Positions 56,401-64,000 of a stretch of DNA of 64,000 nucleotides are shown here, piece by piece; the stretch's first letter is position 1; each line of letters starts with the position of its first letter. The position numbers and the translations under genes were made by a program. The stretch is from contig NZ_CP043311.1 in the NCBI RefSeq assembly GCF_008807375.1, forward strand, positions 2,646,001 through 2,710,000, given 5' to 3'. Under the pieces are notes generated by a model, which did no database searches, was not told the origin of the DNA, and saw nothing but the letters and a program-made list of their open reading frames with translations. The stretch comes from Pseudomonas lalkuanensis (GTDB taxonomy: Bacteria; Pseudomonadota; Gammaproteobacteria; Pseudomonadales; Pseudomonadaceae).

Positions 56401-59400
56401 GGGCGCCCAGTCCCATCAGGAACTGCCGTTCGAGCAACTGTTGGAAGCCTTCCCTGAAGCCCGTGCCCAGGGCGGCCTGTTCCAGGTGCTGTTCAATCAC
56501 CAGCAGCGCGATCACCGCGCGCTGCAACGCCTGCCCGGCCTGTCTGCCGAAGAGCTGCCGTGGAACAGCTTCGAGGCGAAGTTCGAATTGCAATTGCAGA
56601 GCGAGGAAGACGAGCGTGGGCGCATCAGCCTGTCGTTCGACTACGCCGTCGAATTGTTCGACGAGGTCACCATCGCCCGCCTGGCCAGCCACTTCCAACG
56701 CCTGCTCTGGCAGGTCGCCGAGCGCCCGGACCTGGCCATCGGCGACGTGCAACTGCTGGGCGACACCGAGCGCTCCCAGCTCGCCGTCTGGAGCAGCGCG
56801 CCGCGCGAACGCGCCCAGCGCTGGTTGCCCGAGCTGCTCGCCGAGCAGGTGGTCGCCGCTGCCGGACGCCCCTTGCTGCTGGGACGCGAAGCCCTGTCCC
56901 TGGGTCAACTGGATGCCCGCGCCAACCGCCTGGCCAACCGCCTGCGAGCCCTGGGCGTTGCACCCGAAGTGCGTGTCGGCATCTGCGCCGAGCGCTCGCC
57001 AGAGCTGCTGGTGGGGCTGCTGGCCATCCTCAAGGCCGGCGGTGCCTATGTGCCGCTGGACCCGGATTACCCCCGCGAGCGCCTGGCCTACATGGTCGAA
57101 GACAGCGGCATTCGCCTGCTGCTGACCCAGCGCCACCTCGACGTCGTGGCCCTGCCGGAAAACGTTCAGCGCCTCGACCTGGACCGTGCGGAGGAGGGGG
57201 AATGGCCCGCGACCGCGCCCACTCTGGCGCTGCTCGGCGAAAACCTCGCCTACGTGATCTACACCTCCGGCTCCACCGGCAAGCCCAAGGGCGTTGGCGT
57301 GACTCATGCCGCCCTGGCCGAGCGCCTGCTGTGGATGCGCGATACCTACGCTTTTGGCAGTGCCGACGTATTCATGCAGAAGGCTCCGGTCAGCTTCGAC
57401 GTGTCCGTCTGGGAATGCTTCCTGCCGCTGCTGTGTGGCAGCCGTCTGGTGCTGGCGGCACCCGGCGAGCACCGCGATCCGGCGCGCATCGTCGAACTGG
57501 TGCGCGAGCATGGCGTGACCGTGCTGCACTTCGTGCCGTCGCTGCTGCAACTCTTCATCGAAGAACCGCAACTGGCCCGGTGCAGCAGCCTGCGCCTGCT
57601 GTTCTCCGGCGGCGAGGCGCTGTCGGCCGAACTGCGCGACCGCGTACTCCGGCAGCTCCCGGCGGTGCAACTGCACAACCGCTACGGCCCGAGCGAAACC
57701 ACCATCAACGTCACCCACTGGCATTGTCGGGCGGGCGAGGGCGCTGTGGTGCCCATCGGCCGCCCGCTGGGCAATGCGCAGTGCCTGGTGCTGGACGAAA
57801 ACCTGGAAGTGGCCGTGCCCGGGGTAACCGGTGAACTGTGCATCGGTGGCGCGGGCCTGGCCCGGGGTTATCTCGGCCGCGCCGGCCTCAGCGCCGACCG
57901 CTTCGTGCCGAACCCGGATGGCAGCGGTTCGCGCCTCTATCGTACCGGCGACCTGGCGCGCTGGCGCGCCGACGGCGTGCTGGAGTACCTCGGCCGTGTC
58001 GACCAGCAGGTGAAGCTGCGCGGCTTCCGTATCGAGCTGGAGGAGATCGAAGCCTGCCTGCTGGCCCAGGCCGGCGTGCGCCAGGCCGTGGTGGTCCTGC
58101 GTGACAGCCAGGCTGGCCCGCAACTGGTGGGTTATGTGGTCGCCGATGCCGACGAACAACTGCTGGTGCGCCTGAAAGCCGCCCTGCAACTGGCCCTGCC
58201 GGAATACATGGTGCCGGCGCACCTGCTGCGCCTCGAGAAAATGCCGCTGTCCCCGGCCGGCAAGCTGGAGCGCAAGGCACTGCCGGAAGCGCAATGGCAG
58301 CAACGTGAACACGTGGCGCCGCAGACCGAAGTGGAGCAGCGTCTGGCCGCCATCTGGCGTGAAGTGCTGGGCGTCGCCCAGGTCGGCCTGGATGACGACT
58401 TCTTCGCGCTGGGCGGGCACTCCCTGCTGGCCACCCAGATCGTGTCCCGCAGCCGCCAGGCCTTCGACATCGAACTGCCGCTGCGCGCCCTGTTCGACGC
58501 CAGCCGCCTGGCCGATTTCGCCGCTCGCGTGGAGCTGGCCCTGGCCTCCGGCCTGCGCGACAGCCGGGGCACCATCGCCCGCGTCGACCGCAGCCAGCCG
58601 GTGGCCCTGTCGCATTCCCAGCAGCGCATGTGGTTCCTCTGGCAGATGGAGCCGGACAGCCCGGCCTACAACGTCGGTGGCGTGGCGCGCATGAGTGGCC
58701 GACTCGATGCCGAGCGTTTCGAAGTGGCCTTGCAGGCATTGATCAAACGCCATGAAACCTTGCGCACCACCTTCCCCAGCGAGGGCGGGGTGCCGGTGCA
58801 GCGGGTTTCGGAAGACTTCGGCCTGCGTATCCAGCGCGAGGACTTCTCCGCGTTGCCGGCCGTTGTGTTCCAGCAGCGCCTGGACGCCTTCGCCGATGCC
58901 GAGGCGCATCGTCCCTTCGACCTGGAGCAGGGGCCGCTGCTGCGGGTCTGCCTGGTCAAGGCCGAAGCCGAATTGCATTACCTGGTGGTGACCCTGCACC
59001 ACATCGTCACCGAAGGCTGGGCGATGGACATTTTCGCCCGTGAACTGGCCGAGCTCTACGCAGCGCAACTGGAGGGCCGCGAGGCGAACCTGGCGCCGTT
59101 GCCGGTGCAATACCTGGATTACAGCCAGTGGCATCGGCAGTGGCTGGAAGCGGGTGAGATGCAGCGCCAGCTGGACTACTGGAAGGCCCAACTGGGCGGC
59201 GAACAACCGCTGCTGGCGCTGCCGGCCGACCGTCCGCGCCCGCCGCTGCAGAGCCATTCCGGCGACCTGTTCCGCTTCGACCTGGATAACGAGCTGGCGG
59301 CGCAGGTGCGGGCCTTCAACGCCGAGCATGGGCTGACCATGTTCATGACCATGACCGCGGCCCTGGGTGTGTTGCTGTACCGCTACAGCGGCCAGGATGA

Positions 59401-62400
59401 CCTGCGCATCGGCGCGCCGGTGGCCAACCGCATCCGCCCGGAGAGCGAAGGGCTGATCGGTGCCTTCCTCAACACTCAGGTACTGCGCGTGCAGCCCAAG
59501 GGCCTGATGAGCGTGCGCGACTTGCTGGAGCAGGTGCGCCAGGTGGCGATCGATGCCCAGTCCCACCAGGACCTGCCGTTCGACCACCTGGTGGAGGCCT
59601 TGCAACCGCAACGCAGCGCCGCCTACAACCCGCTGTTCCAGGTGATGTGCAACGTCCAGCGCTGGGAATTCCAGCAGACCCGCGAAGTGGCCGGCCTGAC
59701 GCTGGAGTTCATCGCCAACGATGCCCGCGCCACCAAGTTCGACCTGAACCTGGAAGTCACCGACCTCGATGAGCGCCTGGGTTGCTGCCTGACCTACAGC
59801 TGCGACCTGTTCGACCGTCCGCGTATCGCGCGCATGGCCGGGCATTGGCAGAACCTGCTGCGGGCGATGATCGAAACGCCGGACGCCGTGCTCGCCGAGC
59901 TGCCGCTGTTCGCGGCCGAAGAGCGCGCGGCGCTGATCGACGCCCATCGCCAGGGTGCCGACGCCTACCCGCTGGACACCACGGTGCAGCAGCTGTTCGA
60001 GCGTCAGGCCGCCGCCGCCCCCCAAGCACTGGCACTGACCTACGCCGGCGAGCACCTCGGTTATGCCGAGCTCAACGCCCGTGCCAACCAACTGGCTCGC
60101 CGCCTGATCGAGCTGGGTGTGGGGCCGGAAGTGCGCGTGGGCCTTGCCCTGGAGCGTTCGCTGGAAATGGTGGTGGGCCTGCTGGCCATCCTCAAGGCCG
60201 GTGGCGCCTACGTCCCGCTGGACCCGGAATACCCTCTCGACCGTCTGCGCTACATGGTGGAGGACAGCGGCATCGCCCTGTTGCTGAGCCATGCCGGCCT
60301 GCTGGATGCCCTGGGCGAATTGCCTGCCGGCGTGGGCGGTTGGTGCGTCGAGCGTGACGGCGCTGTGCTGGCCGGCTATTCCGTCGAAAACCTGCCGGCG
60401 CGCAGCGGCCCGGAAAATCTTGCCTACGTGATCTACACCTCCGGTTCCACCGGCCAGCCCAAGGGCGTCGGCGTGGACCAGGGTGCCATCGCCATGCACC
60501 TGCAGGCGGTGGTCGCCGACTTCGGCATGCGCAGTGACGACTGCGAGTTGCACTTCTATTCGATCAACTTCGACGCCGCCAGCGAACGCCTGCTGGCGCC
60601 GCTGGTGTGCGGCGCGCGGGTGGTCCTGCGCGCCCAGGGGCAGTGGGGCGCTGAAGACATCTGCGGGCTCATCCGCGACCAGCAGGTGTCCATCCTCGGC
60701 TTCACCCCCAGCTATGGCTGCCAGTTGGCTCAGTGGCTGGACGGCCGTGGCGAGCGCCTGCCGGTGCGCCTGTGCATCACCGGTGGCGAAGCCCTGACTC
60801 CCGAATACCTGCAAGGGATACGTGCGACCTTCGTGCCCGAGCGCTTCTTCAACGCCTACGGTCCCACCGAAACCGTGGTGATGCCGCTGGCCAGCCTGTC
60901 GCCGGAACAACTGGAGGCGGGCGCCAGCAGCGTGCCCATCGGCACGGTGGTGGGCGCCCGCGCGCTGTACGTGCTGGACGCCGACCTCAACCTGGTGCCA
61001 CCGGGCGCCACCGGTGAGTTGTACGTGGGCGGTGAAGGCCTCGCCCGTGGCTATCACCAGCGCGCCGGCCTGACCGCCGGGCGCTTCGTGGCTGACCCCT
61101 TCGGTGCTCAGGGCGGTCGCCTGTACCGCACCGGCGATCTGGTACGGCAGCGAAACGATGGCCTGCTGGAATACGTCGGCCGCATCGACCTCCAGGTGAA
61201 GATTCGTGGTTTCCGCATCGAGCTGGGCGAGATCGAAGCCCGCCTGCAAGCCCAGGCGGGCGTGCGTGAGGCCGTGGTGCTGGCCCTGGAGACCAGCTCC
61301 GGCAGACAACTGGTGGGCTACCTGCTGCCGGAAGACCTGGCGCTGGCCAGCGCCGGTGCCGAGCGCCAGTCGGCGTTCCGCGAGCAGCTCAAGGCTGCAC
61401 TCAAGGCACTGCTGCCCGACTACATGGTGCCTGCGCACCTGGTGCTGCTGGAGCGCATGCCGCTGACCGCCAACGGCAAGCTGGACCGCAAGGCGCTGCC
61501 GGCACCGGACCTGGAGCGGGGCCGCCAGGCCTACGCGGCGCCGCGCAACGAGCGCGAGCGCCGACTGGCGGAGATCTGGCGCGAAGTGCTCAACCTGTCC
61601 CAGGTGGGCATTCACGACAACTTCTTCGAACTGGGCGGCGATTCCATTCTCTCCATCCAGGTGGTGAGCCGAGCTCGGCAGGTGGGCATCCATTTCACGC
61701 CCAAGGACCTGTTCCGCTTCCAGACCGTGCAGACACTGGCCGAAGCGGCCCAGGACACCCCGCACCGGGAAGCCGCTGCCATCGAGCAAGGCCCGCTCAG
61801 CGGCAGCGCCGGGCTGACGCCAATCCAGCACTGGTTCTTCGATGGCCGCGACACCGGGCTCAACCATTGGAACCAGGCACTGCTGCTGGAGCCCACCGAG
61901 GTAATCGATCCGACGCGGCTGGAAGCGGCCCTTGAGCAATTGCTGGCGCATCACGATGCGCTGCGCCTGTCCTTCCATCGGGACGGTACGAGCTGGAGTG
62001 CCGAATACCGGGCCCCGGAACCTTCCCATGACCTGCTCTGGCATCGCCAGGCAGCCACCGAAGCCGGGCGCCTGGAACTCTTCGAAAGCGCCCAGCGCAG
62101 CCTGGACATCAAGCGGGGGCCGCTGTTGCGTGCCGTGCTCACTGAAGGTCCAGGCAGCGAACAGCGGCTGCTGCTGGCCATCCACCACCTGGCGGTGGAT
62201 GGGGTGTCCTGGCGCGTCCTGCTGGAAGACCTGCAAGCCATCTATCGCCAACGAGCGGAGGGCCGCGATGCGCGATTGCCGCCCAAGACCAGCTCCCTGC
62301 GTGATTGGAGCGGTCGCCTGGCGGCCTATGCCAGCAGCGAATCCCTGCGTGAGGAACAGGCCTGGTGGCAGGACCATCTCGACGGCCCGACGGCCGAGCC

Positions 62401-64000
62401 GCCGCGCGACAACCCACAGGGCGCGAACACCGAACGCCATGCCCGCAGCGTCACCGTGCGGCTGGATGCCCCGCGCACCCGTGCGCTGCTGCAACAGGCG
62501 CCAACGGCCTACCGCACCCGGGTCAACGACCTGCTGCTGACCGCACTGGCCCGCGTGCTCTGCCTCTGGACCGGCAGCCAGTCGGCCCTGGTGCAACTGG
62601 AGGGTCATGGCCGCGAGGCGCTGTTCGATGAGATCGACCTGACCCGCAGCGTCGGCTGGTTCACCAGTACCTATCCGTTGCGCCTGACCCCGGCTGCCAC
62701 GCCGGGTGAATCGATCAAGGCGATCAAGGAACAACTGCGCGCCGTGCCGCACAAGGGCCTCGGTCATGCTGTGCTCAGCTACCTTGCCGACGCCGGCCTG
62801 CGCCAGGCGATGCAGGCGCTGCCACAGGCCAGGGTGACCTTCAACTACCTGGGCCAGTTCGACCAGAGCTTCGGCAGCGAAGCGCTGTTCCAACCGCTGG
62901 AAGAGCCGGCCGGTGCCCAGCACGACAGCGACGCGCCACTCCCCAACTGGCTGAGCATCGATAGCCAGGTCTATGGCGGCGAGCTGCAACTGCGCTGGAC
63001 CTTCAGCGAGCAGGTATTCGACACGGCAAACATCGAACGCCTGGCCGCGGACTACCAGGCCGAGCTGGAAGGCCTGCTGGAGCATTGCCTGGCCGAGGGC
63101 AGTGGCGGCATCACACCGTCCGACTTTCCGCTGGCGCGTCTGTCCCAGGAACAGTTGGACAGCCTGTCCCTGGCCCCCGGCGAGATCGGCGACATCTACC
63201 CGCTGACCCCGATGCAGGAGGGGCTGCTGCTGCACACCCTGCTGGAGCCGCGTTCCGGCATCTACTTCATGCAGGATCGCTACACCATCAACAGCGCCAT
63301 CGACTTCGAGCGTTTCGCCACCGCCTGGCACGCGGTGGTCGACCGGCACGAAGCCCTGCGTGCTTCGTTCTGGTGGAACAGCGGCGAGAACATGCAGCAG
63401 ATCATCCATCGCCGCAGCACCGCCCGCATCGAGCTGCTGGACTGGAGCGCCCTGCCTGCGGCGGACCACGACCAGCGCCTGCGCAACCTGCTCAAGGCCG
63501 AGCGCGAGGCCGGCTTCAACCTGCTGGAAGAAGCACCGTTCCGCCTGCGGCTGATCCGCCTGGGCGCCGAGTGCCACTGGTTCATCATGAGCAACCACCA
63601 CATCCTCATCGATGCCTGGTGCCGTTCCCTGCTGATGGGCGACTTCCTGGAAATCTACGGCGCACTGGGCGAGGGCCGCGAGGCACGCCTGCCAACGCCA
63701 CCGCGCTACCGCGACTACATCGGCTGGCTGCAACAGCAGGACGCCCAGGCCGCCGCCGACTTCTGGCGCGACAACCTGCGCGGTTTCGAGCGGCCCAGCT
63801 ACATCCCCAGTGATCGCCCGTTCCTGCGCGATAACGGCGCCATGCTGGTGGGCGACCGCATCATCCGCCTGAAAGTGGAAGAGGGTGCTCGCCTGCGTGA
63901 GCTGGCGCAGCGTCATCAGCTGACCCTCAACACCTTCGCCCAGGCCGCATGGGCCCTGGTGCTGCGCTGCTACGGCAGCGAGCGTGACGTGCTCTTCGGC
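53450..64000 (+). CDS. pvdL: Pyoverdine chromophore synthetase PvdL (partial, runs off the window)
   Basis: 3517 codons are open to the window edge, without a stop. Order: fatty acyl-AMP ligase (about 1-560; [19 protein letters not shown]), carrier (Ser611 in LGGNSIRA), condensation (HHIIADG at 800), adenylation ([11 protein letters not shown] at 1271), carrier (Ser1658 in LGGHSLLA), condensation (HHIVTEG at 1850, Glu in place of the usual Asp), adenylation ([11 protein letters not shown] at 2329), carrier (Ser2732 in LGGDSILS), epimerase (HHLAVDG at 2912), condensation (HHILIDA at 3383). This is the PvdL plan: fatty acid, L-Glu, D-Tyr, then Dab. The last adenylation and carrier domains, about 800 residues, lie beyond 64000. 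The epimerase after the second module fits D-Tyr. Starter fatty acid and tyrosine form the acylated pyoverdine chromophore precursor. Confidence 0.96.
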   Translation, partial: MTEVFDLPGTLVEALQCRAAAEPERVALRFLGGDQPTGEVLDYRQLDWRARRIAAALQQRASVGDRAVLLFNSGPDYVASFFACLYAGVIAVPAYPPESNRHHHLQRLHSILDDAEPALVLTSTGLEVQLRSALGEQSGRLLCVDRLATDLTEAFQPVELSGEHIAFLQYTSGSTSLPKGVQVSHGNLVANEQMIRHGFGICDDDVIVSWLPLYHDMGLIGGLLQGIWSGVPVVLMSPQYFLERPVRWLEAISQFGGTVSGGPDFAYRLCCERISESAMARLDLSGWRLAFSGSEPIRKDSLDAFAETFAACGFSSASWFACYGLAEATLFVTGARRGQGINVRELDAAALATNRAESGRGAIAISCGYPQPGHELMLVDPLHGGVLGNGQVGEIWVSGTSVALGYWCNPQASARTFVERDGRTWLRTGDLGFLLEGELHITGRLKDMLIVRGHNLYPQDIERTVETDVEVVRKGRVAAFAVQHLGNEGIGIAAEIGRRAQKRVPPDVLARMIRQAVAQAHQESPAVVVLLNPGALPKTSSGKLQRSACRSQLADGSLDHYALFREGDAVRLPGETPSAAADGLVARLWREQLDLAELNAGDNFFALGGNSIRAVQVMARLREERGVAVEMRHLFEAPTLGEFSALVERLAAEGGQAEGGIARLDRSQPLAQSAAQNRLWFLWQLDPQSAAYNIPGALRLRGNLDEAALEQSFLQLVERHESLRTTFHELGGLPVQRIHPAGAFALSLIDLEDQPDAEARALAIRESEALAPFDLENGPLLRVSLVRIAERDHLLLVTLHHIIADGWSLDLLLNEFSRLYGAIGLGQYAALEPLALQYVDVAAWQSQWLAAGEGKRQLDWWKAQLGEEQPLLLMPTDRPRTPDARYRAGRYSVRLDKALGERLQQLAREHDASLFMVLLASWQALLHRYSGQKDIRLGVPGANRARLESQGLIGFFINTLVLRGELDGRMPFEALLAQARQATLGAQSHQELPFEQLLEAFPEARAQGGLFQVLFNHQQRDHRALQRLPGLSAEELPWNSFEAKFELQLQSEEDERGRISLSFDYAVELFDEVTIARLASHFQRLLWQVAERPDLAIGDVQLLGDTERSQLAVWSSAPRERAQRWLPELLAEQVVAAAGRPLLLGREALSLGQLDARANRLANRLRALGVAPEVRVGICAERSPELLVGLLAILKAGGAYVPLDPDYPRERLAYMVEDSGIRLLLTQRHLDVVALPENVQRLDLDRAEEGEWPATAPTLALLGENLAYVIYTSGSTGKPKGVGVTHAALAERLLWMRDTYAFGSADVFMQKAPVSFDVSVWECFLPLLCGSRLVLAAPGEHRDPARIVELVREHGVTVLHFVPSLLQLFIEEPQLARCSSLRLLFSGGEALSAELRDRVLRQLPAVQLHNRYGPSETTINVTHWHCRAGEGAVVPIGRPLGNAQCLVLDENLEVAVPGVTGELCIGGAGLARGYLGRAGLSADRFVPNPDGSGSRLYRTGDLARWRADGVLEYLGRVDQQVKLRGFRIELEEIEACLLAQAGVRQAVVVLRDSQAGPQLVGYVVADADEQLLVRLKAALQLALPEYMVPAHLLRLEKMPLSPAGKLERKALPEAQWQQREHVAPQTEVEQRLAAIWREVLGVAQVGLDDDFFALGGHSLLATQIVSRSRQAFDIELPLRALFDASRLADFAARVELALASGLRDSRGTIARVDRSQPVALSHSQQRMWFLWQMEPDSPAYNVGGVARMSGRLDAERFEVALQALIKRHETLRTTFPSEGGVPVQRVSEDFGLRIQREDFSALPAVVFQQRLDAFADAEAHRPFDLEQGPLLRVCLVKAEAELHYLVVTLHHIVTEGWAMDIFARELAELYAAQLEGREANLAPLPVQYLDYSQWHRQWLEAGEMQRQLDYWKAQLGGEQPLLALPADRPRPPLQSHSGDLFRFDLDNELAAQVRAFNAEHGLTMFMTMTAALGVLLYRYSGQDDLRIGAPVANRIRPESEGLIGAFLNTQVLRVQPKGLMSVRDLLEQVRQVAIDAQSHQDLPFDHLVEALQPQRSAAYNPLFQVMCNVQRWEFQQTREVAGLTLEFIANDARATKFDLNLEVTDLDERLGCCLTYSCDLFDRPRIARMAGHWQNLLRAMIETPDAVLAELPLFAAEERAALIDAHRQGADAYPLDTTVQQLFERQAAAAPQALALTYAGEHLGYAELNARANQLARRLIELGVGPEVRVGLALERSLEMVVGLLAILKAGGAYVPLDPEYPLDRLRYMVEDSGIALLLSHAGLLDALGELPAGVGGWCVERDGAVLAGYSVENLPARSGPENLAYVIYTSGSTGQPKGVGVDQGAIAMHLQAVVADFGMRSDDCELHFYSINFDAASERLLAPLVCGARVVLRAQGQWGAEDICGLIRDQQVSILGFTPSYGCQLAQWLDGRGERLPVRLCITGGEALTPEYLQGIRATFVPERFFNAYGPTETVVMPLASLSPEQLEAGASSVPIGTVVGARALYVLDADLNLVPPGATGELYVGGEGLARGYHQRAGLTAGRFVADPFGAQGGRLYRTGDLVRQRNDGLLEYVGRIDLQVKIRGFRIELGEIEARLQAQAGVREAVVLALETSSGRQLVGYLLPEDLALASAGAERQSAFREQLKAALKALLPDYMVPAHLVLLERMPLTANGKLDRKALPAPDLERGRQAYAAPRNERERRLAEIWREVLNLSQVGIHDNFFELGGDSILSIQVVSRARQVGIHFTPKDLFRFQTVQTLAEAAQDTPHREAAAIEQGPLSGSAGLTPIQHWFFDGRDTGLNHWNQALLLEPTEVIDPTRLEAALEQLLAHHDALRLSFHRDGTSWSAEYRAPEPSHDLLWHRQAATEAGRLELFESAQRSLDIKRGPLLRAVLTEGPGSEQRLLLAIHHLAVDGVSWRVLLEDLQAIYRQRAEGRDARLPPKTSSLRDWSGRLAAYASSESLREEQAWWQDHLDGPTAEPPRDNPQGANTERHARSVTVRLDAPRTRALLQQAPTAYRTRVNDLLLTALARVLCLWTGSQSALVQLEGHGREALFDEIDLTRSVGWFTSTYPLRLTPAATPGESIKAIKEQLRAVPHKGLGHAVLSYLADAGLRQAMQALPQARVTFNYLGQFDQSFGSEALFQPLEEPAGAQHDSDAPLPNWLSIDSQVYGGELQLRWTFSEQVFDTANIERLAADYQAELEGLLEHCLAEGSGGITPSDFPLARLSQEQLDSLSLAPGEIGDIYPLTPMQEGLLLHTLLEPRSGIYFMQDRYTINSAIDFERFATAWHAVVDRHEALRASFWWNSGENMQQIIHRRSTARIELLDWSALPAADHDQRLRNLLKAEREAGFNLLEEAPFRLRLIRLGAECHWFIMSNHHILIDAWCRSLLMGDFLEIYGALGEGREARLPTPPRYRDYIGWLQQQDAQAAADFWRDNLRGFERPSYIPSDRPFLRDNGAMLVGDRIIRLKVEEGARLRELAQRHQLTLNTFAQAAWALVLRCYGSERDVLFG

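Noticed and set aside
53411-63916. A 3501-codon open frame on the minus strand
   Set aside because: It lies wholly opposite pvdL. Long antisense frames arise from the strong GC bias at third codon positions; the encoded sequence is low-complexity and has no domain, whereas the plus strand has a full NRPS architecture.

Overview
The window is a high-GC stretch of a Pseudomonas chromosome. It carries exaC-pqqABCDEH-ercA, pobA with an AraC-type pobR, pcaQHG, pcaR, benR-benABCDK-benE-benF and the pvdY/pvdS/mbtH/pvdG/pvdL pyoverdine block. It is also peppered with about fifteen REP-like palindromes built on GTGGGAGCGAATTCATTCGC. The gene set points to a soil or water Pseudomonas related to the P. 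aeruginosa / P. resinovorans side of the genus. I cannot fix the species.

Layout. 1-1.8 kb: a chemoreceptor with a C-terminal sensor-like domain. 1.8-11.5 kb: the ethanol-oxidation/PQQ block, with acetaldehyde dehydrogenase exaC, pqqA-E, a prolyl-oligopeptidase-type pqqH, an iron-type alcohol dehydrogenase ercA and a cytoplasmic hybrid kinase ercS. 11.9-14.8 kb: an SbmA/YddA-type ABC protein whose ATPase motifs are all degraded, convergent with a GH5 glucanase. 15.0-17.2 kb: divergent pobA/pobR. 17.3-19.8 kb: a four-gene bufferin operon (bufA-bufB-bufC-doxX) for a copper-binding peptide, followed by remnants of a multicopper oxidase and a second gene at 20.0-20.9 kb. 21.3-25.7 kb: a small Cys2 protein, a Sad-type semialdehyde dehydrogenase, a MocR/GabR regulator and an AhpD/CMD-like protein. 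25.9-28.1 kb: two small unknown genes, a Cys-rich MarR regulator and a divergent operon of a thioredoxin-like protein, a DUF2024 protein and a Rof-like Rho-binding antiterminator. 28.2-46.7 kb: the aromatic-acid block, with pcaQ-pcaHG, an AFG1/ZapE-like ATPase, an AEC permease, a RutE-like nitroreductase, pcaR, pcaK, benR, benABCDK, benE, benF and a small chemoreceptor. 46.7-50.2 kb: an acuI/acuR-like pair, and an alpha/beta hydrolase divergent from a CGNR regulator. 50.3-64.0 kb: pyoverdine genes, with pvdL running off the right end after 3517 codons.

How it fits together. 4-hydroxybenzoate (PcaK import, PobA) and protocatechuate (PcaHG) feed the beta-ketoadipate route. Benzoate (BenF/BenK/BenE uptake, BenABC, BenD) is taken to catechol, but no catechol or lower-pathway genes (catABC, pcaBCD, pcaIJ, pcaF) lie in the window. 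Regulator targets can be read directly: a PcaQ palindrome before pcaH, PcaR inverted repeats before pcaR and pcaK, and two XylS/BenR direct repeats before benA. Further right are two TAGAC-N5-GTCTA palindromes for the acuR-like regulator, a triple GTAAC-N20/21-GTTAC array in the hydrolase/CGNR gap, a Fur box before pvdS and two geometrically identical PvdS boxes (TAATT-N16-CGT) before pvdY and mbtH.
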